This document shows, piece by piece, positions 1 to 11,379 of a stretch of DNA of 64,000 nt. Below the pieces are notes generated by a model. That model was not told where the DNA came from. It worked only from the letters and a program-made list of their open reading frames with translations, and did no database searches. The DNA is from Lepisosteus oculatus (taxonomy: Eukaryota; Chordata; Actinopteri; Semionotiformes; Lepisosteidae): positions 39,908,975-39,972,974 of the forward strand of contig NC_090709.1 in assembly GCF_040954835.1 (NCBI RefSeq). The letters run 5' to 3'. How positions within the stretch are numbered: position 1 is the stretch's first letter; the number at the start of each line of letters is the position of its first letter. The position numbers and the translations under genes were made by a program.

Positions 1-783
1 CAGGCCCAGACAGATCCCAGTCTCTCTCTCTCGCTCAGGCCCAGACAGATCCCAGTCTCTCTCTCTCGCTCAGGCCCAGACAGATCCCAGTCTCTCTCTC
101 TCGCTCAGTCCCAGACAGATCCCAGTCTCTCTCTCTCGCTCAGTCCCAGACAGATCCCAGTCTCTCTCTCCCGCTCAGTCCCAGACAGATCCCAGTCTCT
201 CTCTCTCTCTCTGTCAGGCCCAGACAGATCCCAGTCTCTCTCTCTCTCTCTGTCAGGCCCAGACAGATCCCAGTCTCTCTCTCTCTCTGTCAGGCCCAGA
301 CAGATCCCAGTCTCTCTCTCTCTCTGTCAGGCCCAGACAGATCCCAGTCTCTCTCTCTCTCTGTCAGGCCCAGACAGATCCCAGTCTCTCTCTCTCTCGC
401 TCAGTCCCAGACAGATCCCAGTCTCTCTCTCTCTCGCTCAGTCCCAGACAGATCCCAGTCTCTCTCTCTCTCGCTCAGTCCCAGACAGATCCCAGTCTCT
501 CTCTCTCTCTCGCTCAGTCCCAGACAGATCCCAGTCTCTCTCTCTCTCGCTCAGTCCCAGACAGATCCCAGTCTCTCTCTCTCTCGCTCAGGCCCAGACA
601 GATCCCAGTCTCTCTCTCTCTCGCTCAGGCCCAGACAGATCCCAGTCTCTCTCTCTCTCGCTCAGGCCCAGACAGATCCCAGTCTCTCTCTCTCTCGCTC
701 AGGCCCAGACAGATCCCAGTCTCTCTCTCTCTCGCTCAGGCCCAGACAGATCCCAGTGTCTCACTGGTGTCTCTTTCTCTCAG
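1..783 (+). repeat. Polypyrimidine-rich minisatellite in a csnk2b intron
   Basis: About 20 tandem units of 36-40 bp, each CAGRCCCAGACAGATCCCAG followed by a CT tract, fill the intron up to the acceptor at 783/784. Each unit carries a polypyrimidine run followed by CAG, like the true 3' splice site. Length variation lies mainly in the CT tract. The left end is cut by the window. Confidence 0.9.
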
Positions 784-3700
784 GTGGATGAGGACTACAT
801 CCAGGACAAGTTTAATCTCACGGGGCTGAATGAGCAGGTTCCACACTACCGCCAGGCCCTGGACATGATACTGGACCTGGAACCTGGTCAGTACCCATCC
901 AGCATGTGTACTGGAGTGTCCAGTCAGTGTGTCTGTATGAACCCCTCTCTCTCTCAGTGCAGTGTTCATGTACTGGAGTGTCCAGTCAGTGTGTCTGTAT
1001 GAACCCCTCTCTCTCTCAGTGCAGTGTTCATGTACTGGAGTGTCCAGTCAGTGTGTCTGTATGAACCCCTCTCTCTCTCAGTGCAGTGTTCATGTACTGG
1101 AGTGTCCAGTCAGTGTGTCTGTATGAACCCCTCTCTCTCTCAGTGCAGTGTTCATGTACTGGAGTGTCCAGTCAGTGTGTCTGTATGAACCCCTCTCTCT
1201 CTCAGTGCAGTGTTCATGTACTGGAGTGTCCAGTCAGTGTGTCTGTATGAACCCCTCTCTCTCTCAGTGCAGTGTTCATGTACTGGAGTGTCCAGTCAGT
1301 GTGTGTGTATGAACCCCTCTCTCTCTCAGTGCAGTGTTCATGTACTGGAGTGTCCAGTCAGTGTGTCTGTATGAACCCCTCTCTCTCAGTGCAGTGTTCA
1401 TGTACTGGAGTGTCCAGTCAGTGTGTCTGTGTGAACCCCTCTCTCTCTCAGTGCAGTGTTCATGTACTGGAGTGTCCAGTCAGTGTGTCTGTATGAACCC
1501 CTCTCTCTCTCAGTGCAGTGTTCATGTACTGGAGTGTCCAGTCAGTGTGTGTGTATGAACCCCTCTCTCTCTCAGTGCAGTGTTCATGTACTGGAGTGTC
1601 CAGTCAGTGTGTGTGTATGAACCCCTCTCTCTCTCAGTGCAGTGTTCATGTACTGGAGTGTCCAGTCAGTGTGTGTGTATGAACCCCTCTCTCTCTCTCA
1701 GTGCAGTGTTCATGTACTGGAGTGTCCAGTCAGTGTGTGTGTATGAACCCCTCTCTCTCTCAGTGCAGTGTTCATGTACTGGAGTGTCCAGTCAGTGTGT
1801 CTGTATGAACCCCTCTCTCTCTCTCAGTGCAGTGTTCATGTACTGGAGTGTCCAGTCAGTGTGTCTGTATGAACCCCTCTCTCTCTCTCAGTGCAGTGTT
1901 CATGTCCTGGAGTGTCCAGTCAGTGTGTCTGTATGAACCCCTCTCTCTCTCAGTGCAGTGTTCATGTACTGGAGTGTCCAGTCAGTGTGTGTGTATGAAC
2001 CCCTCTCTCTCTCAGTGCAGTGTTCATGTACTGGAGTGTCCAGTCAGTGTGTCTGTATGAACCCCTCTCTCTCTCGGTGCAGTGTTCATGTACTGGAGTG
2101 TCCAGTCAGTGTGTCTGTATGAACCCCTCTCTCTCTCAGTGCAGTGTTCATGTACTGGAGTGTCCAGTCAGTGTGTGTGTGTGAACCCCTCTCTCTCTCG
2201 GTGCAGTGTTCATGTAATAACCCCTGTGTCTCTCTCTGTGTCTCAGACGAGGAGCTGGAAGACAACCCCAATCAGAGCGACCTGATAGAGCAGGCGGCGG
2301 AGATGCTGTACGGGCTGATCCACGCTCGGTACATCCTCACCAACCGCGGGATCGCCCAGATGGTACTCGTCCACGCTCTCTCTCGCTCTCTCTCTCTCTG
2401 TCTCTGTCTGTGCGGGGCTGTCCCTCCGCCAGCGCGGGCGTGTGCTGTCTCTCTGAGTCCCCCTCTCTCTGTCTCAGCTGGAGAAGTACCAGCAGGGAGA
2501 CTTCGGCTACTGCCCCCGGGTCTACTGTGAGAACCAGCCCATGCTGCCCATCGGTGAGTCCGTGCGCCTCTTCTGCTCGTCTCTCTGTCTCTCTCTCTCC
2601 GTCCTCTGCTCCATCTTCCCTCCTCACCCCGGCCTCTCCCTCTGCTCACCCTCCACCTGCTCCGTCTGTCTGTCTCGCACTCTCTCTGCCCTCAACTCCT
2701 CCTCTCCCTGCCCTCTGCCCTCAACTCCTCCTCTCCCTGCCCTCTGCCCTCAACTCCTCCTCTCTCTGCCCTCTGCTCCTCCTCCTTTTGGTCTCCTCCC
2801 TCTGCCCTCTGCTCCTCCTCCCTCTGGCCTCTGTCATTGGCTCCTCCTCTCTCCCTCCTCCCTCTGCTCGACCTCCTCTTGGTCTCCTCCCCCTGCCCTC
2901 TGCTCCTCCTCTCTCTGGCCTCTGCCCTCTGCTCCTCCTCTCTCCCTCCTCCCTCGGCTCCTCCTCCTCTTGCTCTCCTCCCTCTGCTCCTGCTCTCTCT
3001 GGCCTCTGTCATTGGCTCCTCCTCCTTTTGGTCTCCTCCCTCTGCCCTCTGCTCCTCCTCCTCTTGGTCTCCTCCCTCTGCCCTCTGCTCCTCCTCCTCT
3101 TGCTCTCCTCTCTCTGCCCTTAACTCCTCCTCTTTCTGCCCTCTGCTCCTCTTCTCCCTGCCCTCTGCTCCTCCTCCTCTTGCTCTCCTCCCTCTGCCCT
3201 CTGCTTCTCCTCTCTCTCGTGCCCTCTCTTGCTCTCCTCCCTCTGCTCCTCCTCCCTCTCGTGCCCTCTCGTGCTCTCCTCCCTCTGCTCCTCCTCCCTC
3301 TCGTGCCCTCTCGTGCCCTCTCGTGCCCTCTCGTGCCCTCTCGTGCTCTCTGACCTCCCCCCCCCCCCCCCAGGTCTGTCGGACATCCCCGGGGAGGCCA
3401 TGGTGAAGCTGTACTGCCCCAAGTGCATGGACGTCTACACCCCCAAGTCGTCCCGGCACCACCACACCGACGGCGCCTACTTCGGCACCGGCTTCCCTCA
3501 CATGCTCTTCATGGTGCACCCCGAGTACCGGCCCAAGAGGCCCGCCAACCAGTTCGTACCCCGGTAAGAGACGGGGGGGTCGCCCGCCGCCGCCGCCGCC
3601 GCCGCCCTCCCTCCTCGCGCCCTGCCAGCGTGTTGATCTCTCTCTCTCTCCCTCTCCCTCTCCCTCTCCCTCTCCCCCTCTCTCTCCCTCTCTCTCCCTC

Positions 3701-3901
3701 TCTCTCCCTCTCTCTCCCTCCCTCTCCCTCTCCCTCTCCCCCTCCCTCCCCCTCTCCCTCTCCCCCTCCCTCCCTCTCCCTCTCTCTCTCTCCCTCTCTC
3801 TCCCCGCCAGGCTGTACGGCTTCAAGATCCACCCCATGGCCTACCAGCTCCAGCTGCAGGCGGCCAGCAGCTTCAAGAGCCCGGTCAAGGCCATCCGCTA
3901 G
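784..3901 (+). CDS. csnk2b: Casein kinase II regulatory subunit beta, last five coding exons (5' end outside window)
   Basis: CK2 beta dimerises through a zinc finger and docks two catalytic alpha subunits, giving the tetrameric Ser/Thr kinase of nucleus and cytoplasm. Coding exons are 784-886, 2247-2362, 2478-2553, 3374-3563 and 3811-3901 (TAG). All have GT-AG borders and keep one frame, giving 191 residues from [12 protein letters not shown] to FKSPVKAIR. The vertebrate protein is 215 aa, so only the first 24 residues lie upstream. Visible are the acidic loop (DEELEDNP), both Cys pairs of the zinc finger (CPRVYC near residues 109-114 and CPKC near 137-140), and the C-terminal alpha-docking region ([20 protein letters not shown]). 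The family is nearly invariant and this copy looks intact. Every long intron is a tandem array. Confidence 0.97.
897..2215 (+). repeat. 62-bp minisatellite (intron-end-like unit), csnk2b intron
   Basis: About 21 tandem units of about 62 bp. Each reads TGCAGTGTTCATGTACTGG, then AGTGTCCAGTCAGTGTGT, then ATGAACCCC and a CT tract ending in CAG. The array begins about 10 bp after the donor at 887 and stops about 30 bp before the acceptor at 2246. Units vary in the CT length and in TGTCTGTATG versus TGTGTGTATG or TGTGTGTGTG. The same family recurs at 20455, 26545, 44405 (-) and 51125 (-). Confidence 0.95.
2554..3373 (+). repeat. Degenerate C/T-rich repeat filling a csnk2b intron
   Basis: The intron is almost purely pyrimidine on the + strand. 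It is built of imperfect units around CCTCTGCCCTCTGCTCCTCC, then CTCTCGTGCC units, then a C run before the acceptor at 3373. The complementary strand is polypurine, so triplex or H-DNA is conceivable. The next intron (3564-3810) is likewise CT-rich, with a short GCC repeat near its donor. Confidence 0.85.
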
Positions 3902-4046
3902 GGCAGGGCGCCACCCCGCGGGCCGGAGGGGGGGCCGCACAGGAGGGGAGGGGGCGAGTAAAGAGACAGGCGGGCGCATCACCTCTGACGGAGACTCCCT
4001 CTCCCTCTCCCTCTCCCCACCCCCAGCGTCTTTCTCTCTCCAGTGA

Positions 4047-4640
4047 CACACACACACACACCCTGCTGGAGCTGAGCGCCACACTTAGCCCTGAGGTCAG
4101 GTCGATGGGAATCTGGGATCACACACACACACACACACACCCTGCTGGAGCTGAGCACCACGCCTAGCCCTGAGGTCAGGTCGATGGTAATCTGGGATCT
4201 CTCTCTCACGCACACACACACACACCCCCCTGCTGGAGCTGAGCACCACGCCTAGCCCTGAGGTCAGGTCGATCGGAATCTGGGATCACACACACACACA
4301 CACACACACCCTGCTAGAGCTTAGCACCATGCCTAGCCCTGAGGTCAGGTCGATCGGAATCTGGGATCACACACACACACGCACACACACACACACACAC
4401 ACTGCTGGATCTGAGCGCCACACCTAGCCCTGAGGTCAGGTCGATCGGAATCTGGGATCTCTCTCTCTCTCACTCACACACACACACACACACACACACA
4501 CCCTGCTGGAGCTGAGCACCACGCCTAGCCCTGAGGTCAGGTCGATCGGAATCTGGGATCACACACACACACACACACCCTGCTGGATCTGAGCGCCACA
4601 CCTAGCCCTGAGGTCAGGTCGATCAGAATCAGGGATCACA
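4047..4640 (+). repeat. CA-linked minisatellite in csnk2b 3' UTR
   Basis: Seven or eight units of roughly 75-100 bp lie between the csnk2b stop and its poly(A) signal. Each is a (CA)n tract followed by CCTGCTGGAGCTGAGCACCA, then CCTAGCCCTGAGGTCAGGTC and a GATC-rich end. The CA tract varies most. If the poly(A) site at about 5100 is used, the array is transcribed in the 3' UTR. Confidence 0.85.
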
Positions 4641-4735
4641 CACACGCACACAGAGAGAGAGACAACGGAGCGCCCTCTCTGCGGCTCTCTCTGTGTGCGT
4701 GCGTGCGTGCGCGCCGATCGGTGGGTTAATCCGCG

Positions 4736-4763
4736 CCTCCGGAGGTACGCGTACCTCCGGAGG
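4736..4763. other. Perfect 28-bp palindrome in csnk2b 3' UTR
   Basis: CCTCCGGAGGTAC is followed immediately by its reverse complement around a central CG. Each arm contains the smaller palindrome CCTCCGGAGG. The flanking bases do not pair, so the symmetry is exactly 28 bp. It could form a hairpin in the transcript or a cruciform in DNA; no known site is recognised. Confidence 0.9.
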
Positions 4764-5079
4764 TCGCCTGGATGGGCGCCGGCGGTGACCCCTGACCCCC
4801 GACCCCCGACCCCCCCCCCCCCCCGCAGCAGCAGCTGGGTTCCGGTCCGCTCTCCCCTCCTGGTCCTGGTTCTCCCGTGTCCGTGCCCCTCTGTTTAGTT
4901 CGGTTTCGTTTCTTTGTTCAGTTTCGAGAAGTTGCGCGGCCCTCGGGTCCTCCTCGGCTTTCATGCCTGTCGGTTTTATTGTCGTGACGATAGAGATGAC
5001 GACGACGATGATGATGATGATGATAATTATTCTTGTTATTGTGACTTTCCCTGCTGTTTGGTTGTTCGGAGCCAGTCGC

Positions 5080-5085
5080 AATAAA
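5080..5085 (+). terminator. csnk2b: Poly(A) signal of csnk2b
   Basis: AATAAA in an AT-rich stretch about 1.18 kb after the csnk2b stop, followed by T- and GT-rich sequence. It is the first canonical signal after the stop. The 3' UTR would hold the CA-linked array and the palindrome. Confidence 0.7.
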
Positions 5086-5239
5086 CTTTATTTTCTTTTT
5101 CTAAAAAGTCACGATGGTTTGTGGTGGTCGTCTGTGAGTTTTCCGTGCTCTGCTCTTGGCGGCCCGGCGGCGTCTCTCGCCTTGCGCCAGCTGGTTGGTC
5201 TTCGTTTTCGCTCCTGTCACTCCACAACGGTCAGGGCTG

Positions 5240-8200
5240 CTGCCTCACGGCCCTGGGGCCCTGTGTCCCATCACTGACCCGGGCGCTGTCTGTGTGGAGT
5301 CTGCATGTTCCCCCTCCATGTGGGTGTGGGTTATCTCCGGGGGCTCTGGTTTCATCCCACAGTCCAGAGACAGGCTGGTTTAACTGGCTTCTGGGGAAAA
5401 CTGTGTGTGTGTGTCCTGTGATGGACTGGTGTCCTGTCCAGGGTGTGTGTGTGTGTGAGTGCGTGTCCTGTGATGGACTGGTGTCCTGTCCAGGGTGTGT
5501 GTGTGAGTGCGTGTCCTGTGATGGACTGGTGTCCTGTCCAGGGTGTGTGTGTGTGTCCTGTGATGGACTGGTGTCCTGTCCAGGGTGTGTGTGTGTGTCC
5601 TGTGATGGACTGGTGTCCTGTCCAGGGTGTGTGAGTGTGTGTGTGTGTCCTGTGATGGACTGGTGTCCTGTCCGGGGTGTGTGAGTGTGTGTGTGTCCTG
5701 TGATGGACTGGTGTCCTGTCCGGGGTGTGTGTGTGAGTGCGTGTCCTGTGATGGACTGGTGTCCTGTCCAGGGTGTGTGTGTGTGTGTGTCCTGTGATGG
5801 ACTGGTGTCCTGTCCAGGGTGTGTGTGTGTGTGTCCTGTGATGGACTGGTGTCCTGTCCAGGGTGTGTGTGTGTGTGTGTCCTGTGATGGACTGGTGTCC
5901 TGTCCAGGGTGTGTGTGTGTGTCCTGTGATGGACTGGTGTCCTGTCCAGGGTGTGTGTGTGTGTCCTGTGATGGACTGGTGTCCTGTCCAGGGTGTGTGT
6001 GTGTGTGTGTCCTGTGATGGACTGGTGTCCTGTCCAGGGTGTGTGTGTGTGTGTCCTGTGATGGACTGGTGTCCTGTCCAGGGTGTGTGTGTGTGTGTCC
6101 TGTGATGGACTGGTGTCCTGTCCAGGGTGTGTGTGTGTGTGTCCTGTGATGGACTGGTGTCCTGTCCAGGGTGTGTGTGTGTGTGTCCTGTGATGGACTG
6201 GTGTCCTGTCCAGGGTGTGTGTGTGTGTGTCCTGTGATGGACTGGTGTCCTGTCCAGGGTGTGTGTGTGTGTCCTGTGATGGACTGGTGTCCTGTCCAGT
6301 GTGTGTGTGTGTGTCCTGTGATGGACTGGTGTCCTGTCCAGGGTGTGTGTGTGTGTGTGTCCTGTGATGGACTGGTGTCCTGTCCAGGGTGTGTGTGTGT
6401 GTGTCCTGTGATGGACTGGTGTCCTGTCCAGGGTGTGTGTGTGTGTGTCCTGTGATGGACTGGTGTCCTGTCCAGGGTGTGTGTGTGTGTGTGTCCTGTG
6501 ATGGACTGGTGTCCTGTCCAGGGTGTGTGTGTGTGTGTGTCCTGTGATGGACTGGTGTCCTGTCCAGGGTGTGTGTGTGTGTGTCCTGTGATGGACTGGT
6601 GTCCTGTCCAGGGTGTGTGTGTGTGTGTCCTGTGATGGACTGGTGTCCTGTCCAGGGTGTGTGTGTGTGTGTGTCCTGTGATGGACTGGTGTCCTGTCCA
6701 GGGTGTGTGTGTGTGTGTGTCCTGTGATGGACTGGTGTCCTGTCCAGGGTGTGTGTGTGTGTGTGTCCTGTGATGGACTGGTGTCCTGTCCAGGGTGTGT
6801 GTGTGTGTGTGTCCTGTGATGGACTGGTGTCCTGTCCAGGGTGTGTGTGTCCTGTGATGGACTGGTGTCCTGTCCAGGGTGTGTGTGTGTGTGTGTCCTG
6901 TGATGGACTGGTGTCCTGTCCAGGGTGTGTGTGTGTGTGTCCTGTGATGGACTGGTGTCCTGTCCAGGGTGTGTGTGTGTGTCCTGTGATGGACTGGTGT
7001 CCTGTCCAGGGTGTGTGTGTGTGTGTGTCCTGTGATGGACTGGTGTCCTGTCCAGGGTGTGTGTGTGTGTCCTGTGATGGACTGGTGTCCTGTCCAGGGT
7101 GTGTGTGTGTGTCCTGTGATGGACTGGTGTCCTGTCCAGGGTGTGTGTGTGTGTGTCCTGTGATGGACTGGTGTCCTGTCCAGGGTGTGTGTGTGTGTGT
7201 GTCCTGTGATGGACTGGTGTCCTGTCCAGGGTGTGTGTGTGTGTCCTGTGATGGACTGGTGTCCTGTCCAGGGTGTGTGTGTGTGTCCTGTGATGGACTG
7301 GTGTCCTGTCCAGGGTGTGTGAGTGTGTGTGTGTGTCCTGTGATGGACTGGTGTCCTGTCCAGGGTGTGTGAGTGTGTGTGTGTGTCCTGTGATGGACTG
7401 GTGTCCTGTCCAGGGTGTGTGAGTGTGTGTGTGTGTCCTGTGATGGACTGGTGTCCTGTCCAGGGTGTGTGAGTGTGTGTGTGTGTCCTGTGATGGACTG
7501 GTGTCCTGTCCAGGGTGTGTGAGTGTGTGTGTGTGTCCTGTGATGGACTGGTGTCCTGTCCAGGGTGTGTGAGTGTGTGTGTGTGTCCTGTGATGGACTG
7601 GTGTCCTGTCCAGGGTGTGTGAGTGTGTGTGTGTGTCCTGTGATGGACTGGTGTCCTGTCCAGGGTGTGTGAGTGTGTGTGTGTGTCCTGTGATGGACTG
7701 GTGTCCTGTCCAGGGTGTGTGAGTGTGTCCTGTGATGGACTGGTGTCCTGTCCAGGGTGTGTGTGTGTGTCCTGTGATGGACTGGTGTCCTGTCCAGGGT
7801 GTGTGTGTGTGTCCTGTGATGGACTGGTGTCCTGTCCAGGGTGTGTGTGTGTGTCCTGTGATGGACTGGTGTCCTGTCCAGGGTGTGTGTGTGTGTCCTG
7901 TGATGGACTGGTGTCCTGTCCAGGGTGTGTGTGTGTGTCCTGTGATGGACTGGTGTCCTGTCCAGGGTGTGTGTGTGTGTCCTGTGATGGACTGGTGTCC
8001 TGTCCAGGGTGTGTGTGTGTGTCCTGTGATGGACTGGTGTCCTGTCCAGGGTGTGTGTGTGTGTCCTGTGATGGACTGGTGTCCTGTCCAGGGTGTGTGT
8101 GTGTGTCCTGTGATGGACTGGTGTCCTGTCCAGGGTGTGTGTGTGTGTCCTGTGATGGACTGGTGTCCTGTCCAGGGTGTGTGTGTGTGTCCTGTGATGG

Positions 8201-8762
8201 ACTGGTGTCCTGTCCAGGGTGTGTGTGTGTGTCCTGTGATGGACTGGTGTCCTGTCCAGGGTGTGTGTGTGTGTCCTGTGATGGACTGGTGTCCTGTCCA
8301 GGGTGTGTGAGTGTGTGTGTGTGTCCTGTGATGGACTGGTGTCCTGTCCAGGGTGTGTGTGTGTGTGTCCTGTGATGGACTGGTGTCCTGTCCAGGGTGT
8401 GTGAGTGTGTGTGTGTGTGTCCTGTGATGGACTGGTGTCCTGTCCAGGGTGTGTGTGTGTGTGTCCTGTGATGGACTGGTGTCCTGTCCAGGGTGTGTGA
8501 GTGTGTGTGTGTGTGTCCTGTGATGGACTGGTGTCCTGTCCAGGGTGTGTGTGTGTGTGTCCTGTGATGGACTGGTGTCCTGTCCAGTGTGTGTGTGTGT
8601 CCTGTGATGAACTGATGTCCTGTCCAGGGTGTGTGAGTGTGTGTGTGTGTCCTGTGATGGACTGGTGTCTTGTGCCTGTTGCTTGCTGGGATAGGCACCA
8701 GCTCCCCTGTGCCCCTGTACTGCAGAAAGCTGCTATAAGATGAATTGTTGGGTGAGTGGATG
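5240..8762 (+). mobile_element. SINE-like dispersed element, hugely expanded inside
   Basis: The left flank (5240-5400) has GTGTGGAGTCTGCATGTTCC and a later TCATCCCACAGTCCAGAGAC. The right flank (8665-8762) has CTGTTGCTTGCTGGGATAGG and CACCAGCTCCCC, then an ATGAATTG-like tail. From memory this is the body and tail of a repeat very common in fish genomes; the family name is not certain. A short linker between the two has grown into over 3 kb of tandem copies. Related pieces lie at 38205-38335 (-) and 52790-52866 (-). Confidence 0.7.
5405..8675 (+). repeat. About 41-55 bp VNTR (TGTGATGGACTGGTGTCC unit)
   Basis: About 75 near-identical units of TGTGATGGACTGGTGTCC, TGTCCAGGGTGTG and a variable (GT)n or GTGAGTGTGT linker. 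The core is almost invariant while the GT linker changes length, which points to recent expansion. Long open frames on both strands (for example 8791 to 5231, rich in Thr-His) are periodicity artefacts. The same unit forms arrays at 46290 (-), 48768 (+) and 52866 (-). Confidence 0.95.
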
Positions 8763-9104
8763 AAAGACCGCGTTGTGAGTGGATTTATCACAGCCGTTGG
8801 GAGCTGATAAGCCTCCCCTGTGGGGTAGCCTGTGTCTCAACAGCAGCATTGCAGTTTCACCAAGTGCCGCCGCAATACCGAGGAGTGGCCACAAGGTGTC
8901 ACTGCAGCGCCTCACTCACACCTCACTGCTGTCAGTACCACGCTCTGGCCACAAGGCGTCACCGCGGAGCTGTGCTCTCCTTACCCGCTGCTGGTGTTGA
9001 AACCGGTGCGGGCAGAACAGCTGGTGTGGTTGTGTGAGGAGGCTGTGAAGACTTGTTTTCGAATGTGAGGGAGTGCAGCTACAGCTGCAGGCCAGATCTT
9101 CTGC
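8763..9104. other. Intergenic spacer with a short duplication
   Basis: No gene is seen. TGGCCACAAGG followed by YGTCAC occurs twice, about 60 bp apart (near 8886 and 8947). Otherwise the sequence is single copy within the window. Confidence 0.5.
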
Positions 9105-10935
9105 CAGATCAGCTGTGTCTGGAGAGGAGCCAGGGTATCGGCTTCAACAGCAGGGCTGGGCAGCCTGTTCCCCACCCCCACCCCCCTCTGTGTACAGTAG
9201 AGCCCCCTGTCCTGACTGGAGGAGCTCACTCAGCTGTGTCTGGAGAGAAGGCAGGGTATCGGCTTCAACCACAGGGCTGGGCAGCTTGTTCCACACCCCC
9301 ACCCCCCTCTGTGTACAGTAGAGCCTCCTGTCCTGACTGGAGGAGCTCACCCAGCTGTGTCTGGAGAGAAGCCAGGGTATCGGCTTCAACCACAGGGCTG
9401 GGCAGCCTGTTCCCCACCCCCACCACCCTCTGTGTACAGAAGAGCCTCCTGTCCTGACTGGAGGAGCTCACCCAGCTGTGTCTGGAGAGGAGCCGGGGTA
9501 TCGGCTTCAACCACAGGGCTGGGCAGCTTGTTCCCCGCCCCCACCCCCCTCTGTGTACAGTAGAGCCTCCTGTCCTGACTGGAGGAGCTCACCCAGCTGT
9601 GTCTGGAGAGAAGCCGGGGTATCGGCTTCAACCACAGGGCTGGGCAGCCTGTTCCCCACCCCCGCCACCCTCTGTGTACAGCAGAGCCTCCTGTCCTGAC
9701 TGGAGGAGCTCACCCAGCTGTGTCTGGAGAGGAGCCGGGGTATCGGCTTCAACCACAGGGCTGGGCAGCTTGTTCCCCGCCCCCACCCCCCTCTGTGTAC
9801 AGTAGAGCCTCCTGTCCTGACTGGAGGAGCTCACCCAGCTGTGTCTGGAGAGAAGCCAGGGTATCGGCTTCAACCACAGGGCTGGGCAGCCTGTTCCCCA
9901 CCCCCGCCCCCCTCTGTGTACAGACGAGCCTCCTCTTTCTGGGTTGAAAAGCGTTTACTCCAGAGGGCCTGGCTGCAGCCTGCGATCTGTCTTAAGGGGT
10001 CACCCCACTTGCCCCCCCCTCGGATGTCGCCCAAACAGGGAGAGGGCGGTGGCGGCGGCTCAGGGCCCCGCCAACACGCCCCAGGGGCTGTGTGGAAGAG
10101 GGGGCGCCGCGGACCGTGGGGATTTGCATGGTATCTTAACGTGGCCATTTGCATCTCGTGGGGTAGTCTCTCTGCCACCTGCTTTGTTAGGGAAACTAAC
10201 GCTGCTGCTGCTGCTGCTGCTCTGCACAGCCAGCGCCACTGTCCCTGCCTGCAAGAGAACGAGAGGAGCCAGGGTATCGGCTTGTTCCCCACCCCCACCC
10301 CCCTCTGTGTACAGCAGAGCCACCTGTCCTGACTGGAGGAGCTCACCCAGCTGTGTCTGGAGAGAAGCCAGGGTATCGGCTTCAACCACAGGGCTGGGCA
10401 GCTTGTTCCCCACCCCCACCCCCCTCTGTGTACAGTAGAGCCTCCTGTCCTGACTGGAGGAGCTCACCCAGCTGTGTCTGGAGAGAGAAGCCAGGGTATT
10501 GGCTTCAACCACAGGGCTGGGCAGCTTGTTCCCCACCCCCACCCCCCTCTGTGTACAGAAGAGCCTCCTGTCCTGACTGGAGGAGCTCACCCAGCTGTGT
10601 CTGGAGAGAAGCCAGGGTATCAGCTTCAACAGCAGGCCTGGGCAGCTTGTTCCCCACCCCCACCCCCCTCTGTGTACAGTAGAGCCTCCTGTCCTGACTG
10701 GAGGAGCTCACCCAGCTGTGTCTGGAGAGAAGCCAGGGTATCGGCTTCAACCACAGGGCTGGGCAGCTTGTTCCCCACCCCCACCCCCCTCTGTGTACAG
10801 AAGAGCCTCCTGTCCTGACTGGAGGAGCTCACCCAGCTGTGTCTGGAGAGAAGCCAGGGTATCGGCTTCAACCACAGGGCTGGGCAGCTTGTTCCCTACC
10901 CCCACCCCTCTCTGTGTACAGAAGGGCCTCCCGGT
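9105..10935 (+). repeat. 121-bp satellite derived from a dispersed repeat
   Basis: About 12 units of 121 bp, each with GGTATCGGCTTCAACCACAG, GGCTGGGCAGCYTGTTCCCC, CCTCTGTGTACAGTAGAGCC and CCTGTCCTGACTGGAGG. They are interrupted by a unique island at about 9945-10265. From memory the unit resembles the middle of a repeat abundant in ancient fishes. Inverted copies lie at 12890-13375 and a short + array at 17800-17960. Confidence 0.9.
9945..10265. other. Unique island with two octamer motifs inside the 121-bp array
   Basis: A non-repetitive GC-rich segment interrupts the satellite. It holds ATTTGCAT at 10122-10129 and again at 10147-10154, same strand, 25 bp apart, then a (GCT)n run near 10200-10222. 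ATTTGCAT is the POU/Oct octamer. Regulatory activity is only a possibility. Confidence 0.4.
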
Positions 10936-11379
10936 CCCCTGAACCCGTGAGGCCTTGAACGGAGGTGTGACCCGTCCGTCTTCACCTGAACCTTCCCCTG
11001 CTCCGGCTCGGGCCGGTTCCCTCCGTACGCACGCCCTGCTCTCGGCGGCAACAACAATGGGGCCACCCCCCCCTCCAGTCGCCGTTTCAGCTCGGGGTGG
11101 GCCGGTTTTCGGAGGGCGGCCCGTGACGAGACTCCGGCTTGTTGTGCTGTGTTGTGTTGTGGGCTGTGACTGGAAAAACCGGAATCCTGTTTTTCGCGGG
11201 ATCACCCCGTCTCTCCCTCTCCAGCTAACTTTAAGCGAATTCCTTCCCCAGGAGTCACCTGGCGTTGGCAATAATCTGTCAAATTTTCACTGTGACAGGA
11301 CCTCACCTATCACCTCGCTCCAGCACGCTGAGGCAAGACACACCAACGCCACGCAGAGCCCATCTGCACCAGGCTCAGT
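10936..11379. other. Intergenic spacer, nothing recognised
   Basis: Single-copy GC-rich DNA between two arrays. No exon, RNA gene or mobile element could be supported. Confidence 0.5.

Noticed and set aside
2272-3837. Long minus-strand frames rich in Glu/Arg opposite csnk2b introns
   Set aside because: They are translations of the polypurine strand of CT-rich introns and overlap csnk2b exons antisense.
5231-8791. A 1,186-codon minus-strand frame rich in Thr-His-Pro
   Set aside because: It is the translation of a GT/CA-linked VNTR inside a dispersed element. Residues change frame with linker length and there is no non-repeat coding sequence.
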